Shown here piece after piece: positions 48,501-58,347 of a stretch of 64,000 nucleotides of DNA. The translations under genes were made by a program, and so were the position numbers. The DNA lies in NCBI GenBank assembly GCA_036346225.1, contig JARFIW010000500.1:2046001-2110000 (forward strand), read 5' to 3'. Each line of letters begins with the position of its first letter. Position 1 is the first letter of the stretch. This DNA comes from Platerodrilus igneus (lineage: Eukaryota > Arthropoda > Insecta > Coleoptera > Lycidae). Under the pieces are notes generated by a model that worked only from the letters and a program-made list of their open reading frames with translations, was not told the DNA's origin and did no database searches.

Positions 48501-51500
48501 CATGGCGGACAGAAATGTTCTGGGGTATACACAAAAAGAAAATAAGAAATCATGGATAACAAAGGATATCCTGAATTTAATAGAAGAAAGACGAAGATAC
48601 AAAAATAAATCAGACGAAACAGGAAAACAGAGATACAAAGCCATAAAATAGGAAATTATTCGCAAATGCAGGAAAGCTAAAGAACAATGGATTGATGAAA
48701 AATGCAAAGAGGTACAAACTAAGATGGAAATAGGAAAGACAGATGAAGCATACAAACTAATTAGAATCAATTTTAGGGATATAAGACCGTATAGCAAAAA
48801 TATAAGATGCGGGAGGACACGTCATTATAGAAAATGTAGAGAAAGTGGGTAGATGGCAAGAATATATAGGAAATTTATATGCAGGAAAGGAGCTAACTGC
48901 ATTAGAACAGAAATCAGACATTGAAAATAATGACTTCGGACATCCTACACTTAGAGATGAGTTTGAATTAGCATTAAAGGATCTGAAAAATGGTGACGCG
49001 CCGGGTACAGATAAGGTGCAAGCAGAAACTCTAAAAGCCACAGGACAAGCAGTAACAGAATGTCTCTTCCACCTTGTAAGCTATATGTATGAGGCAGGCG
49101 AGATACCCAAAGATTTCAAACGTAACATCACAGTAACTATACCAAAAAAAAAAGGTACGGATAGATGTGAAAATTTTCGAACAATAAGTTTGACAGCACA
49201 CTTTTCAAAAATATTAGCTAGAATTGTACAAAGACGATTGAAAAAACGAGCTGAAGAAATACTAGGAGAAGACCAATTTGGGTTTAGGCAAAACAGGGGA
49301 ACACGGGAGGCTATTTTAGCTCTGAGAGAGATAATGGAGAAAACAAAAAAAATTGGAATGAGTTATAGGGAAAGAAGAATAGTACATAGCTTATACAAAG
49401 AGCAAACAGCAATAATAGAATTAGAGCAAAAACGTAGAGAAGTAAACATTAGGAAAAGGGTGAGATAGGGTTGTGCCTTATCCCCGTTAATTTTTAACTT
49501 GTAGATTGAAGAGACAATGAATACTGTCAAATGCAGGAAGACATTTGGAATTACTATACAGGGACAAAACATTGATATGCTTAGATTTGCAGATGACATA
49601 GTGGTATTAACATCTAGCAAGGAAGAGTTAGAAGTTGCTCTTAATGAAATGGAAACGATTCTAACAGAGAAATACGGCATGAAAATTAACAAAACTAAAG
49701 TACTAGTAAGCAAAGGAGGGGAAATAAATCAAAAACAAGAATGGAAATAAGTAACACGAACTTATAAGAGATTGAGGATTTCTGCTACCTAGGAAGCCAA
49801 ATAACGCAAGACGGGCATAGCGCACAAGATATAAAACAAAGATTAGCACAAGGTCGTGCTACATTTAACAAGAATAACCAACTACTGTGTTCAAAGACAA
49901 CAAACATAGAAATAAGCAAAAGATTGCTTAAAACATATGTGTGGAGCACAGCACTGTATGGTTGTGAGCCTGGACGGCAGGAGAAGCGGACCAGAAAAAG
50001 GTAGAAGTCTTTGAAATGTGGTGGTACAGACGTATGATGAAGACATCATGATTAAGAACGGAGAGGTACTAAAAAAAATAGGGAAAGAAAGAAATATGTG
50101 GAAAACGTTAAAAAATAGGAAAGATAGGATGATAGGCCACATACTACAGCATGAGGAAATAGTGCGGAATATATTAGAAGCAGAGATAGGAAAAAAGAGA
50201 TGTAGAGGTAGACCTACATTAGACTACTGCACACAGTGAAAGATGTAGGTTGTAGGAATTTCAGGGAAATATGTAGGCTAGTTCAGAATATAAATCAATG
50301 GAAGTACGCATTCAACCAGCCCCAAGATGGATAAATTAATGACGAAAAAGTAACTGTACTTAAACATGATAATTATTATAAGCAACTAAAAGTATTGGTT
50401 GAACAATATTCTTGAATAATGTTAATTGTGTGAAAGGATTTACTGGAAAACTATTAATTCGGCAAATGTCTAAGTGTTGGGGGAAATTGGCAGCTACAGG
50501 CTGCTTAACCTCCTTCACTGAATCTCGGTGAAATAGGGCATAAAATTAGAAAACAAAAGGGGAACCGAGCTGTTTACATGCTGTGTGAGAATTACAGTCA
50601 ACTGTAGACTAGCTCAGAAAATAAATAAACAATTACAGGTGCTGGTTGTGAAATAACTGCAATTAATGTTAACTGTGCGAAAAGATATATTGGAAAAAAT
50701 ATTAAATCAGTAAATGTTCAAGTGCTGGGGAACTTGGCAGCCACAGGCTGCTTATCCCCCTTCACAACCACTGAATGTGGGAGAAATAGGGTATATAATT
50801 GTAAAACAATAGAAGGGGACCGAACTACAGCGCCTATGATTAAAGACAACAAACATAGAAACAAGAAGAAGATTATTGAAAGCATATGTGTGGAGCACAG
50901 CACAGTATGCCTATGAAATACGGGCAGTAGGAAAAGCAGACAGAAAAACGGTAGCAGCCTTTCGGAATGTTGTGCTTCAGATGTATGAGGATGATAGCAT
51001 GGACAGACAGAGTTAATAACAAATAGATTATAGAAATAGTAGAGAACGAGGATATCTGTGGAAAAAAATAGGAGAAATAGAAGGGCAGAATACGTTCTAA
51101 AGCATTTTTGGGGAATAGTACGGGATATATTAAAAGCAGAGATAATAAAAGGAGGTAGATGTAGACCTAGATCAGATAGTGATAGATGCAGACTGTGCAA
51201 ATTTCAGGGAAATGTGTAAGTTACTTTACAATAGGAAACAATGATGGTACGCATCTAACCAGTTCCAGGACTGAAGACCTAATGATGATATTTATTTATC
51301 AAAAGCCTACTAAAAAAAACAAATAAATCAATTACAATGCTAGTCTATACATTGAGTACAGGAACATATATATTTTAACATTGAGAGATGAGCAGTTGCT
51401 ACATAGTCCAAATTAGTTATCGTTAATTGCTTCAGAATATCGGAAAATGTGACAAATAGTGATCTGTCATGCTTATTTTAAATATTTTTATACTTTATCG

Positions 51501-54500
51501 TTTTTTTTGTACACTGCTTAGAAATGTGACCATTATTGATACATTGATAACAACTGGGACCTTCGTTTAGTTTAGACAGAAGTCTCTTATAACAATATTG
51601 TTCTAGAACAGATTTGTTCGGGTAACTATTACTTCTATTTTGAAAGCCGTAACTATAAGCATACAGTGCAGAGTTATCTGATTAGACTTTTTAGCTGATA
51701 TATCCTGTAACAATTTCATGTTGATGAAATCATCGTAACTTTAGCCCCAAAACTTTTTATGCCCGTAGTCATAGTTTCGTATTGATCTGGAAGTCCTGCA
51801 AGTGAAATGTTTCCAATCCATTCATCGTTAACCCTTAAACCTATATTAGTTAACTTATAGATTGCATTGATGATCAGGTTGACAATTTTCAATTGATTCA
51901 TCATCATCAATTTGTTTTCGACCTTACTTAAGGTCGGTTTGATGCAGCTCTAACTTCTTTTCTATTCTGTGCTAATCTAAAAAGCTCTACATACTCTTCA
52001 CAACCTAAATTCCTAAAAATTTGACTAATATAACTTGGTGTAGGTCTTGCTATAATCTCTATCTTTTTCCTATCAACCTGGCTCTACATAGATATTAGCA
52101 ACTTGTTGGTCGTTAAAGAACTCCTATAAGGAAATGAAATATTACATGGTTATCCCATCCAAAAAAAAGAAAAGTGTTAAATTATATGTTATGGTAAGGC
52201 TTAAGCAACAAATTGCTGCCAACATGCCAGACCGCTAACTAATTGTGTCATGGTGACATTTAGTTAACTGATTTTTATTTATTTATTTTTGATTGTTTTA
52301 TTTTCGAACTTACTTAAGGTTGGTTTGACGCAGTTGCAAATTCTTTTCTATTTTGAGCTAGTCTAAAAAGGTCGACATACCCTTCACAACCTAAATCTCT
52401 AATAATTTGACTAATATAGCTTTGTCTAGGCCTACCGACTCTATTTTTATTTGGTAGTCTATAATCTAAGACCTTACTAAATAGTCCCTCATGTCTTAAC
52501 TGGTGCCCTATCATGCTATTTCTCCCGACCTTTAATTGTTTCCACATACAGGTTTCCTCACCTATCCTTCCATAAAATTCCTCATTTGTTACTCTATCTG
52601 TCCAACTAATCTTTAACATTCTCCTATAACACCAAGTTTCAAAAGCTTCTATCTTTTTCTTATCTACCTCTTTAATTATACGATTTTAAGAAACTTTTTC
52701 TATTATCTAAACTAATACGATTAGCTATTAGTAAGTTTTTCTTTTTTAGAAACATTTTTCTAGCTTGAGCTATTTTAGCTACTATATCCCTTCTGCTGTG
52801 TTCGTTCTTTGTAATTATACTACCTAAATAGCAAAATTCATCTACCTCCTCTAACTCAGTATTACCTATCTTAAATTTTAGTTTAGAACTAGGCTGTAAC
52901 TCACTTGTCATTATCTTTGTCTTTCCTGAGTTAATTCTCATAGCTACTCTGTAGTATCTCATCTAAAATATTTAAAAACTTTCCTAACTCTTTACCTTAA
53001 CCCTGTACACTAATACCTATCTCTTTTTCTCTCTCTAGCTAAGTTTAATGCTTCCTCAATATAAACATTAAAAATCAAGAGAGATAGTATACAGCCATAT
53101 CTAACACCATTTCTAATCTTAGCTTCGTTTGCTATTTCATCAAATCTAATTACTACGCTTTGGTTTTTATATAGACTGTAAATGATTTTTCTATCCCTAT
53201 GAGAGATTCCTATTTTTTGCAAAACCCTGAACATAACAATCCAATTAACGCTATCAAATGCTTTTTCTAAATCTACAAACGCGAAATCAGTCTTTATTTG
53301 TTTGTAACCTTTTTTCGATAATTACTCTAATCATTAGCATCGGTTCTGTAGTCCCTCTGTCTTTACTAAAACCATATTAGTCTTTGCCTAAATAATTCTC
53401 AGTCAAAGCTTCTACTCTATTTTTAATTATTATTGTTAGTATTTTGGAAGCTTGGGAAGTTAAACTAACCGTTCTAAAATTCTCACACCTATCAGCTCCT
53501 GACTTTTTGGGGATTGGGATAATAATATTTTGTTCGAAATCTATTGGGACCTCCCCTGTGCCATATATTACTTTTACTAGTTTATATAATCTGTCTAAAG
53601 TTTTCTGACTTGCATATTTTATTAATTCTGCGGGTATATCGTCTATCCCCGGTGCTTTATTTAGTTTAAGATCCCTAACAGCTCTATCAAATTCCTCTCT
53701 TAATATTGAGAACCCTATTTCTACATCCGCTTCTTGGTCGTTCTCTAACTCATCCATTTTGTCTCCCTTATATAAATCTTCTAAATATCTTTTCCATCTA
53801 TCTGCTACCTCAACTTTATTTATTAAAAGCTCATTATTCCCATCTTTAATACCATCATATTTTTTCCTCTCTTCACCGAAAAACTTTTTAACTGCCCTGT
53901 AAGCCCTGTCTGTTTTACCTACTCTCAAATCGTCTTGTATTCCCTTACAATTCTCCTCCATCAATTTATTGCTAGCTTTTCTACACTGATGTAGTATCTT
54001 ATTTCTAACTCTATTATATTTTTGCTTACCTTCACTATCCAATTCTCTGAAAGGTTTAAGCTTTCTTCTATTCTCTATTAAATCTAATAAAATTGATTCA
54101 CAATTTTGTAATATAGTTGTTAGATACGAAAAAGTTATACGCTATTAGTTAACTTAGTATCTTCAAATGACTTTCCTAGATTAATAACATGCCTCTGGCA
54201 CTGTTGTGGTGGATTATACAATAACATAGTCGGCCGAATATGACAATAACACAAGTTTCGATCTGCATTGTTTAATCCTTTTAGCTTCCTTTTCAATGCC
54301 TAATAAACAATCCCATAATTCTAATTCTTGTATGTATCATAATCTTTGCGGCCCTTTAATTTTTCTATAGATGGGTGTGAAAAAATCTGGGATGACATGA
54401 TATCAATAGAAAATGAAGTTTATACAACACATGCAAATATTTCACTACTTTTATCAAATTCACAAAAGTGTTATAAATGGGACTATAACCTGTTAGCAGA

Positions 54501-57500
54501 ACATCGTTTAAAGCAGTAAATAACACAGATTGTATTATAACTGAATATTGATAGAATAATTACGTAAAACAAAATAACGGTTTCATTTTTTAGGTAACTT
54601 ACTATTTTTGTAATTATATAAAAACAAATAGTTCACACAACCAAATATCTTAACATCATGTACAAACTTGTTAACAACTCGGAAAATAGTTTTTCTTAGT
54701 TTAGAAAGTTATAACACAGTAACGTTATTTGCATTCATCTACTATACCATGCTCTTTGCTCTCATGGTGCTTAAAATAAACGTTCTTTATGTGGGCTTCC
54801 CAATCTATGACCAAGATCAGTGTTGTCGGAGGATTTCACGGCCAGAGTCATTATAAATATTTATGATTCCGGGTTGGGATCGTGTCATTTTATAAATTAA
54901 GGTAGCCGTTTTGTCCACTTTTGTAAGGGGCTTCATCAGGACAAGTAAATAAAATAAGTAATAAAAATAATAAAGATAAAAATAATAATATTAAATAGAC
55001 AAGTTAAAGTGTAAAGAGAAGAGTTACTACTGAACTAGCAAACTCACTAGCCCATTCAAAGCAAAAAGGTGTCTTGTAGCGAAGTAACTGGTGAAAGTAG
55101 CGAAAGTGGTAGTTTATATAGGGCGAGAACTTGATGCATGAGCAATCATGACTAGAGAGGATTGTCGTAGCGGATCAGTGAATGTCACGATTCCACTGTT
55201 GTGAACATAGGCTTGTTTTCCAAATGGGCGAAAGGTAGTAGCCATCGTCTTTGTTTAGATTATTAGAATTATTATTGATTTCTATGGATTCTCTAATGTT
55301 TCTATTGTAGAAAAATGGAATTTTGGCGATTAGTTTCGTCTTGTCAAAGTTAATGGTATGGGCTGTTTCATGTTGGTGTTCGGCCACCGCTGAGCGATTG
55401 TACTGGCTTGTTCTTAAGCATCGCTTATGCTCGTTTAGTCTAGTCTGTACTGACCATCCTGTTTCTCCTATGTATACTAAACCGCAACTGCAAGGTATAC
55501 TATATACGCTTGGGGCTTTAGGACTATTTTCACCAGTTACTTCGCCACAAGACATCTTTTGGCTTTGAATGGGTTAGTGAGTCTGCTAGTTCAGGAGTAA
55601 CTCTTCTCTTTACACTTTAACTTGTCTATTTAATATTATCATTCTTATCTTTATTATTGTTCAGTGTTGTTCAGTGTGATGCAAGCAAAGATGGAATAGG
55701 AGCTTGTTTGCTTCAAAATAACCAACCAATTTCATTTACTTCAAGAAGCTTAACTGAAGCAGAAAAAGAGTTTAGCATGGTTGAAAAAGAAGTTCCTAGC
55801 TATTTGTTTGCTATACAAAAATCAGTTCATTTATGGCATAAAATTACTGTTCACCTTGATCATAAACCGTTAGTTAGCATGGTTAAAAAAGATATACATA
55901 AATGTACCAATAGAATTCAGAGATTATTACTAAAATTGTTAAAATACCAATTAATCGTTCAGTACATTCCAGTAAATTTATGTATATTTCTGATTATTTA
56001 TCTAGGAATTTTATAACAAAATCTAGAGATGATGATCCAGACATGACGGATATTGTTCATAACATTCAGTTAAAAGAATATCTACCAATTTCAAAAGCAA
56101 AATTATGCAAACTGCAGGTAGAAACACAAAATGATCCTGTCCTTAGTAAGGTGACCAATTTTATAAACAATGGTTGGCCTGAAAAGCACGACTTAGATCG
56201 TAATTTAAAATATTTTTTCAAAATACAAAATGATTTGTTTGTGAAGGATAATATCCTGTTTCATAATGATAAAGTAATAATACCTTCTGCATTGTATCAA
56301 GATATGCTTCAACAAATTCATGGCGAGGCACATTTTGGTATTTCCAAAAGCAAGAAACGAGCACGAATTATTATACTGCCCTAAAATGTCCGATAATCAA
56401 ACATAAACCAACCATTAATTCCACATAAGATTTATGATACACCATTTCATAAAATATCTCTTGATTTAGCCGAGTATGGTGCAAAATATTATTTTATAGT
56501 GGTTGATTATTTATCAAAATGGATAGAGATTATTAGCATTAAAAATAAGTCTGCTGTCGTAAACATTATAAAATTTAAATGTTTATTTGCTACACATGGT
56601 ATTCCTAGATATATTGTTTGTGATAATAAACCATTTCAAAGTTATTTATTTCAAGAGTTTGCCAGTAATTTTAAATTATTTATACAAGTCCATACCATCA
56701 TCAGAGCAACGGTCTTTGCGAAATATCTGTTGTCATAGCAAAAAATACAATTAAAAAATCTGAAAAGAGTGATGATATTTATAATATCTTATTAGAAGAC
56801 CGTACAACTCCTGTTGCTGCTACTGACTTTTCACCATCTCAAATTTTAATGGGAAGGTTTTTGCGATCAAAAATCCCAATGACTAGTGAAGTACTCAAGC
56901 CAAAGTTAGTCGTTGAAGATGCATTTAGGCAACTTCAGGACAAGCAAAATAGTACAAAGTATTATTATGATCGATCAGTTAGAGCAGAAAAAACATTTTT
57001 GTCCGGTGAAAATATAACTGGCTTGACGTATTATCTAACACATTGCTATTAACAATTAAGGTATTTCAAATATTTTGTAGATTCTTAAAAATACAATATT
57101 AAAACCATCAGTCGTTATAGATATTGGGAAAATATCAATTACATAAGTTACACACAAAGGTTAATAATTGTGATCAGTTGGATGCTACAGTGAATTACGT
57201 TGTGGTTTGCCAGCTGTTAATTAGATGTCACACTCGCATATAATCTCTTGGTGTTGTGTATTATAAAATAGTTAGCAAGTTCGGGTTGGTTGTCATATTC
57301 ATCTGATGTATGTTACCGATAAATGTCTGTTTTTGTTGTAATGCTTGCAAGTTTACTTTATGCTTAATTAAATGTCTTTTAGTCAGCTATAGTCGTGAAT
57401 TAAGTATCCGATTCGTACAGGACGAAACATCTAGGTTGAAAGATGGACCAAATTATAATAAATACCATCAAGATTAGTTATTGTGGGAGGTAGCTCTGAA

Positions 57501-57972
57501 TCTTTCCACAAATTTTCGAGTAGAGTATTGAAAAACTTTCCTTTGAATCGTTCTCATAAATTTATTTAATTAAAACAACAGATTCGCAAGGGTTCATCGA
57601 AAAGACAATTAGAAAGAAAACTATGTGCAATAATAAAATTAAACAACACAGTTAAAAGGGATATTTTGAAAGATACGAATAAGTATACAAAATTCAAAAC
57701 TGTAAGAAATAGGTTGCAGAAGCGATATTCTTAGTGTCATTACAATAACCTTTACAAAATACAGTAACTATAGAATATTCACATTCTTAAGCACTTATAA
57801 ATTAATAACTAATATAGGTAGTTCAAGCAATATAATGCAATGTACTTACAGTTGGTGTATAGTCCTCTAACTGCAATAGAAGATCACTTAAAGGCTTTTC
57901 AAGATGATTTAATGTTTCATTTTGTTCTTCTTCCATAGGTTCGGGTTCGGGTGAATTTTGAAACGCAGCCAT
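36426..57972 (-). CDS. TAF10: TAF10, TFIID and SAGA histone-fold subunit, three exons over 21.5 kb
   Basis: TAF10 is a nuclear histone-fold protein that pairs with TAF8 in TFIID and with SUPT7L/SPT7-type partners in SAGA. Three minus-strand exons join in phase 0 into 134 residues, short for the family because the N-terminal tail is brief. Exon 1 ends [14 protein letters not shown], exon 2 starts [15 protein letters not shown], and exon 3 ends [16 protein letters not shown]. All junctions obey GT/AG (CT|gtaagt, ttgcag|AT; AAG|gtaata, tttttag|AA). The introns are about 15.6 and 5.6 kb and packed with transposons in both orientations, yet the coding exons are intact, so this is the live host gene. 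Confidence 0.95.
36531..37899. other. TAF10 intron 2, first part, no element recognised
   Basis: AT-rich with many short frames, none carrying a recognisable domain. Confidence 0.4.
37900..38820 (-). pseudogene. Pao/BEL retrotransposon fragment (RNase H and following region)
   Basis: The minus strand encodes [32 protein letters not shown], and [18 protein letters not shown]. These are the distinctive Pao/BEL RNase H end and the strongly conserved HP.N/HPADLL.RG block. The next frame (38168-38521) fits the downstream linker and the integrase zinc region ([20 protein letters not shown]). Flanking gag, protease and LTRs are absent. Confidence 0.75.
38821..39505 (+). pseudogene. RTE-A fragment: endonuclease only
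   Basis: The plus strand matches the RTE-A endonuclease ([46 protein letters not shown]). A deletion of about 15 nt after MPRDIG (compared with the copy near 48.2 kb) truncates the frame. Both ends are internal to the RTE, so this is a rearranged piece and not a normal 5'-truncated insertion. Confidence 0.8.
39826..41410 (-). pseudogene. pogo/Tigger-like (DDE_1) transposase
   Basis: Minus-strand pieces follow the order of pogo-group transposases. N-terminal: [14 protein letters not shown] and [20 protein letters not shown]. Then [20 protein letters not shown], a FTAENI segment and [20 protein letters not shown], with the first catalytic Asp. The C-terminal tail has [15 protein letters not shown] and DRPTETI. 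The middle of the core between about 40.3 and 40.7 kb is disrupted by a palindromic segment and frameshifts. It is a defective copy within TAF10 intron 2. Confidence 0.78.
40425..40512. repeat. imperfect 43-bp-arm palindrome inside the pogo-like element
   Basis: AATAAAATCCAAAAACAGAG pairs with CTCTGTTTTTGGATTTTATT, and the inner bases continue through TACTTTTGGTAAAAATAATA with a few mismatches. The arms meet almost without a loop. Confidence 0.85.
41519..41550. repeat. perfect 32-bp palindrome
   Basis: GGTGTCAATTGTAACA is followed directly by its exact reverse complement. The same motif recurs as GTTACAATTGACACATGTTA near 41871, so the roughly 350 bp between may be a small element with these ends. 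It borders the pogo-like transposase. Confidence 0.85.
42082..42258 (-). CDS. TAF10: TAF10 exon 2 (core of the histone fold)
   Basis: This 59-codon exon encodes [40 protein letters not shown] and ALQHCKMR, the near-invariant TAF10 histone-fold core, then a Ser/Asn-rich loop ending QYSK. The flanking TTGTTGCAG acceptor and AAG|GTAATA donor are both in phase 0. Confidence 0.97.
42259..43175. other. TAF10 intron 1, end next to exon 2, nothing recognised
   Basis: No domain-bearing frame or repeat boundary is seen. Confidence 0.4.
43176..43564 (+). pseudogene. LINE endonuclease C-terminal fragment
   Basis: The plus strand encodes [30 protein letters not shown] and [20 protein letters not shown] followed by DHIF, then a degraded SDH block. 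This is the second half of an APE endonuclease of the CR1/L2/Jockey type. No reverse transcriptase follows. Confidence 0.7.
43565..45001. other. TAF10 intron 1, no element recognised
   Basis: Only short frames without domain signatures. The last few tens of bases before the gypsy LTR may belong to the 5' end of the RTE-A copy that continues on the other side of the gypsy element. Confidence 0.4.
45002..45226 (+). repeat. left LTR of the gypsy element
   Basis: 225 bp, TG..CA ends. It lacks about 55 bp present in the right LTR near its 5' side, between two TAATAATTATTAT-like stretches, consistent with slippage between short repeats. Confidence 0.9.
45285..47118 (+). pseudogene. gypsy pol remnant: RT end, RNase H, integrase
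   Basis: The region starts in the RT connection ([20 protein letters not shown]). The RNase H follows ([33 protein letters not shown]). The integrase has a zinc-binding module ([12 protein letters not shown]) and a core with all three catalytic positions: [10 protein letters not shown] for the first Asp, [14 protein letters not shown] for the second, and [15 protein letters not shown] for the Glu. The C-terminal domain contains [18 protein letters not shown] residues. Stops and frame breaks fall near 45425, 46351, 46561 and 46681, so it is inactive though the catalytic triad is preserved. Confidence 0.88.
47285..47564 (+). repeat. right LTR of the gypsy element
   Basis: 280 bp, closely matching the left LTR over their shared length (GTGTAACGACGT, TCATGAGCTCGCGAAGCGG and more) apart from the length difference and scattered substitutions. 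A polypurine-like AAAAAAAAGGGACA precedes it. Confidence 0.9.
47640..50240 (+). pseudogene. RTE-A endonuclease and reverse transcriptase
   Basis: The endonuclease shows [20 protein letters not shown] and IIIGDFNAV. The linker carries [20 protein letters not shown]. The RT shows [57 protein letters not shown], and the catalytic [11 protein letters not shown]. The DLEKAFD block of motif A is deleted between EIMEKTKK and [10 protein letters not shown]. The C-terminal part ends [17 protein letters not shown] and [14 protein letters not shown]. Several frameshifts occur. Confidence 0.88.
50410..50790 (+). repeat. two tandem 3'-UTR blocks of RTE-A
   Basis: The phrases GTGCGAAA, TTGGAAAA, AAATGT..AAGTGCTGGGG, TTGGCAGC(C/T)ACAGGCTGCTTA and CCCTTCAC recur in order at about 50420-50530 and 50660-50780. 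The minus-strand RTE-A copy shows one such block near 28.1 kb. Confidence 0.75.
50840..51290 (+). repeat. second, degenerate copy of the RTE-A ORF end in its 3' region
   Basis: From AAAGACAACAAACATAGAAAC through GTGTGGAGCACAGCA to CCAGGACTGAAGACCTAATG this repeats the end of the RTE-A frame (compare about 49.9-50.3 kb) after the first ORF has already ended. The same arrangement is present in the 27.4-27.9 kb part of the other copy, so it belongs to the family and not to one insertion. Confidence 0.7.
51440..51890 (-). pseudogene. Copia gag fragment, C-terminal half with zinc knuckle
   Basis: The minus strand encodes a Copia-type gag helix region ([32 protein letters not shown]), then a CCHC knuckle in another frame ([15 protein letters not shown]-x2-C-x4-H-x4-C). 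The N-terminal half lies beyond the RTE-B insertion, at 54.1-54.4 kb. Protease, integrase and RT are not present. Confidence 0.75.
51901..54090 (-). mobile_element. RTE-B retrotransposon copy with 10-bp target duplication
   Basis: AATTGATTCA occurs at 51891-51900 and 54091-54100 on either side. The element lies on the minus strand, is truncated at its 5' end inside the region before RT, and ends with TGATGATGA repeats. It differs from RTE-A in sequence and in its 3' region (TTACTTAAGGTTGGTTTGAC, one 93-bp-type unit near 52.2 kb, and a repeated ORF end). Confidence 0.9.
52314..54042 (-). pseudogene. RTE-B reverse transcriptase
   Basis: The minus strand shows [60 protein letters not shown] and [20 protein letters not shown]. 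The C-terminal block has [15 protein letters not shown] and [20 protein letters not shown]. The FADD catalytic segment present in the other RTE-B copy is lost between about 52960 and 53010. Frame breaks fall near 52650, 52990 and 53240-53380. Confidence 0.88.
54101..54370 (-). pseudogene. Copia gag fragment, N-terminal half
   Basis: The minus strand reads, with stops, [20 protein letters not shown] and ADYVIV, which fits the start of Copia-type gag (LWD.I.G...). It would be continuous with the fragment at 51.4-51.9 kb if the RTE-B copy were removed. Confidence 0.55.
54700..55655 (-). mobile_element. Penelope-like element fragment with inverted flanks
   Basis: A GIY-YIG endonuclease frame lies between two inverted copies of an about 135-bp sequence (54965-55105 and 55520-55655; AATAGACAAGTTAAAGTGTA, GCCCATTCAAAGC, GAAGTAACTGGTGAAA). 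Its minus-strand 3' region has CCTTACAAAAGTGGACAAAA and GGCCGTGAAATCCTCCGACA. The RT domain is absent. Partly inverted terminal arrangements are known from Penelope-like elements. Confidence 0.75.
55175..55560 (-). pseudogene. Penelope-type GIY-YIG endonuclease
   Basis: The minus-strand frame contains [20 protein letters not shown], an EHKRCLR segment and [20 protein letters not shown], followed by [10 protein letters not shown]. The GLVYIGETG...R..EH signature, the preceding Cys-x-Cys and the EH..H block identify the GIY-YIG nuclease that follows the RT in Penelope-like elements. The RT is missing upstream, where a gypsy RNase H begins, so the frame is a 3' fragment. Confidence 0.85.
55656..57052 (+). 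pseudogene. gypsy pol fragment: RNase H and integrase
   Basis: The plus strand opens in RNase H ([51 protein letters not shown]). Integrase pieces follow ([17 protein letters not shown] at the zinc module, [13 protein letters not shown] with the first Asp, [12 protein letters not shown] with the second). The Glu block is not readable, and stops fall near 56016, 56384 and 56738. The C-terminal part ([20 protein letters not shown]) is preserved. The RT is absent at the boundary with the Penelope-like fragment. The copy differs from the gypsy element at 45-47.5 kb. Confidence 0.85.
57060..57849. other. TAF10 intron 1, donor-proximal part, nothing recognised
   Basis: No gene or element is supported between the gypsy fragment and TAF10 exon 1. 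Confidence 0.4.
57850..57972 (-). CDS. TAF10: TAF10 exon 1 with start codon
   Basis: ATAATGGCT begins a 41-codon exon: a short acidic tail ([20 protein letters not shown]), then [18 protein letters not shown], the start of the histone fold. It ends CCAACT|GTAAGT in phase 0. The Met chosen is the only one in frame before the acidic tail. Confidence 0.95.
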
Positions 57973-58193
57973 TATAAATAAAAGTTCTGCAAATTACTAA
58001 ATAGTTGGCTCCGTAACTATGTCCTATTCGCTCTAGATTATCCAACAAGTACAGACACTGCTACACTAATCAATGACAATACCCTTTGTTTATGCTATAC
58101 TGACAGAGTGGACAGAGTTACATGAGTGGCAACTTTATAGGGAAATTAGTCCAAATGCTAAAAATTCTATCGCACTTTAGTGATTATTTTCTG
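57973..58193 (-). promoter_or_regulatory. TAF10 5' UTR and promoter region
   Basis: Only about 220 bp separate the start codon from the MULE. Read on the minus strand it has CCTATAAAG near 58135 and a TCAGT initiator-like motif about 38 nt further on, a spacing slightly longer than ideal. No other gene is present here, so the promoter is short or includes MULE sequence. Confidence 0.4.
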
Positions 58194-58347
58194 TACGAAC
58201 GTCTCGCGGTAGTAATAGCGCGGCTGCAATGACAGTTGTAAACAGATTGAGGTTACGTAATTTTTTTTGTTTACATATAGCGAATGAGATCTATGGAAAT
58301 TACCTATTAATTTTGTTTATCGTGTTATTTGTAAACGAGGAGTAAAA

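Larger units (their letters stand above)
47566..51290 (+). mobile_element. RTE-A retrotransposon, second near full-length copy
   Basis: This copy parallels the minus-strand copy at 27-31 kb from the endonuclease leader (GCGAGTCGGAGCGT) to the ATGATGAT tail. Its 3' region contains two tandem copies of an about 240-bp block, then a second degenerate copy of the ORF end. The gypsy element with LTRs is at its 5' border. Confidence 0.85.
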
